Assembly: GCA_013821585.1 (NCBI GenBank)
Contig: JACDGO010000110.1
Location: 1 to 6,835, forward strand
DNA from: Sphingomonadaceae bacterium
GTDB taxonomy: Bacteria; Pseudomonadota; Alphaproteobacteria; Sphingomonadales; Sphingomonadaceae
Reading direction: 5' to 3'
DNA length: 6,835 nucleotides
Shown here piece after piece: positions 6,092-6,835 of the stretch. The position numbers were made by a program, and so were the translations under genes. How positions within the stretch are numbered: the first letter of the stretch is position 1; each line of letters begins with the position of its first letter. The notes beneath the pieces were generated by a model. The model worked only from the letters and a program-made list of their open reading frames with translations, did no database searches and was not told the DNA's origin.

Positions 6092-6835
6092 CACCGGCCG
6101 CCCGAGAGCTGGCGAAGAAGGTAACCGCCGTAGCCGCTTTTGCCGAGCTTCGCTGCCAGCGCCTCCATCGCCGTGTCGTCGATGAATCCCTGCCGCCAGG
6201 CGATCTCCTCGGGGCAGGCGATCTTTAGGTTCTGCCGCTCCTCGACGATGCGCACGAAGCTCGCCGCGTCTAGCAGCGATCCGTGGGTGCCGGTGTCAAG
6301 CCACGCGAAGCCGCGCCCCATCAGCTCGACGCGAAGCTTGCCGTCGTCGAGGTAGGAGCGATTGAGATCGGTGATCTCGAGCTCGCCACGCGCCGACGGC
6401 TTGATCGACCGAGCGCGCGCGACGGCTTCGCCATCGTAAAAATAGAGGCCCGTCACAGCGTAATTCGATCTGGGTTCGGCGGGTTTTTCCTCGATCGAGG
6501 ACGCGCGCCCGTCCGCGCCGAACGCGACGACGCCATAGTCCTTCGGGTTTGCCACATTATAGCCAAACACCGTCGCGCCTTCGTCTCGTGCGTCGGCGGC
6601 GTGGAGCATCTCCGGCAGACCGTGGCCGTAGAAGATGTTGTCGCCTAGCACGAGCGCAGACGAGCGCTCGCCGACGAAATCCGCACCGATGTGATAAGCT
6701 TGTGCGAGTCCCTCGGGGCGCGGCTGCGCGGCATAATCGAACCTCATTCCCCATTGCGCGCCGTCGCCGAGAAGATGCTCGAACGCCGCCTGATCGTGCG
6801 GCGTGGTGATCAAAAGAATCTCGCGGATGCCCGCC
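6091..6835 (-). CDS. rmlA: Glucose-1-phosphate thymidylyltransferase (dTDP-glucose synthase), 5'-truncated by the window edge
   Basis: This enzyme joins glucose 1-phosphate and dTTP to give dTDP-glucose and pyrophosphate, the first and feedback-controlled step of cytoplasmic dTDP-L-rhamnose synthesis. About 247 residues are visible, beginning [14 protein letters not shown]. Comparison with the usual ~290-residue family suggests that roughly 46 N-terminal residues lie beyond base 6835, including the G-x-G-T-R nucleotide-binding signature, so the start codon is not in the window. Visible family motifs, in order, are PRPEGLAQA (substrate loop), [12 protein letters not shown] with the first metal-binding Asp, [13 protein letters not shown], and [15 protein letters not shown] with the second metal-binding Asp. 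The spacing of the two Asp residues fits Asp111/Asp226 of characterised RmlA proteins. It ends in TGA at 6093-6091, which overlaps the start of rmlC. It is the first gene seen of the operon, so any promoter is probably upstream of the window. The identification is very secure. Confidence 0.97.
   Translation of the reverse strand, partial: AGIREILLITTPHDQAAFEHLLGDGAQWGMRFDYAAQPRPEGLAQAYHIGADFVGERSSALVLGDNIFYGHGLPEMLHAADARDEGATVFGYNVANPKDYGVVAFGADGRASSIEEKPAEPRSNYAVTGLYFYDGEAVARARSIKPSARGELEITDLNRSYLDDGKLRVELMGRGFAWLDTGTHGSLLDAASFVRIVEERQNLKIACPEEIAWRQGFIDDTAMEALAAKLGKSGYGGYLLRQLSGGR

Overview
The window is one tightly packed, single-strand sugar-nucleotide operon. From about base 6835 down to base 265 every gene lies on the minus strand, and each junction overlaps or abuts. 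In transcription order the genes are rmlA (5' end outside the window), rmlC, rmlD, rmlB, wecB, wecC and a UDP-glucuronate 4-epimerase-type gene. The DNA is GC-rich with strongly G/C-biased third codon positions. That bias, together with the protein style, suggests an alphaproteobacterium, perhaps a sphingomonad (Sphingopyxis/Sphingomonas group). This placement is inference; there is no rRNA or other marker in the window.

Bases 6835-3637 hold the complete four-enzyme dTDP-L-rhamnose route: RmlA makes dTDP-glucose, RmlB removes water to give the 4-keto-6-deoxy sugar, RmlC epimerises it and RmlD reduces it. Bases 3640-1249 hold WecB and WecC, which convert UDP-GlcNAc to UDP-ManNAc and then to UDP-ManNAcA. 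Bases 1248-265 hold an SDR epimerase whose sequence matches the UDP-GlcA to UDP-GalA class (LpsL/Cap1J type). The operon therefore supplies three activated sugars (L-rhamnose, N-acetylmannosaminuronic acid and probably galacturonic acid) for an acidic surface polysaccharide such as a capsule, exopolysaccharide or O-antigen. No glycosyltransferase, flippase or polymerase is in the window, so the polymer itself cannot be identified.

Bases 1-264, downstream of the last gene, hold no intact gene. They contain a short perfect hairpin (47-60) and, on the plus strand around 155-203, what looks like the first ~16 codons of a site-specific DNA methyltransferase. That fragment is out of frame with its ATG by one base and is cut off soon after. 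No convincing intrinsic terminator is visible there. No wholly new system was found; the most unusual items are the methyltransferase remnant and the uninterrupted translational coupling across all seven genes.
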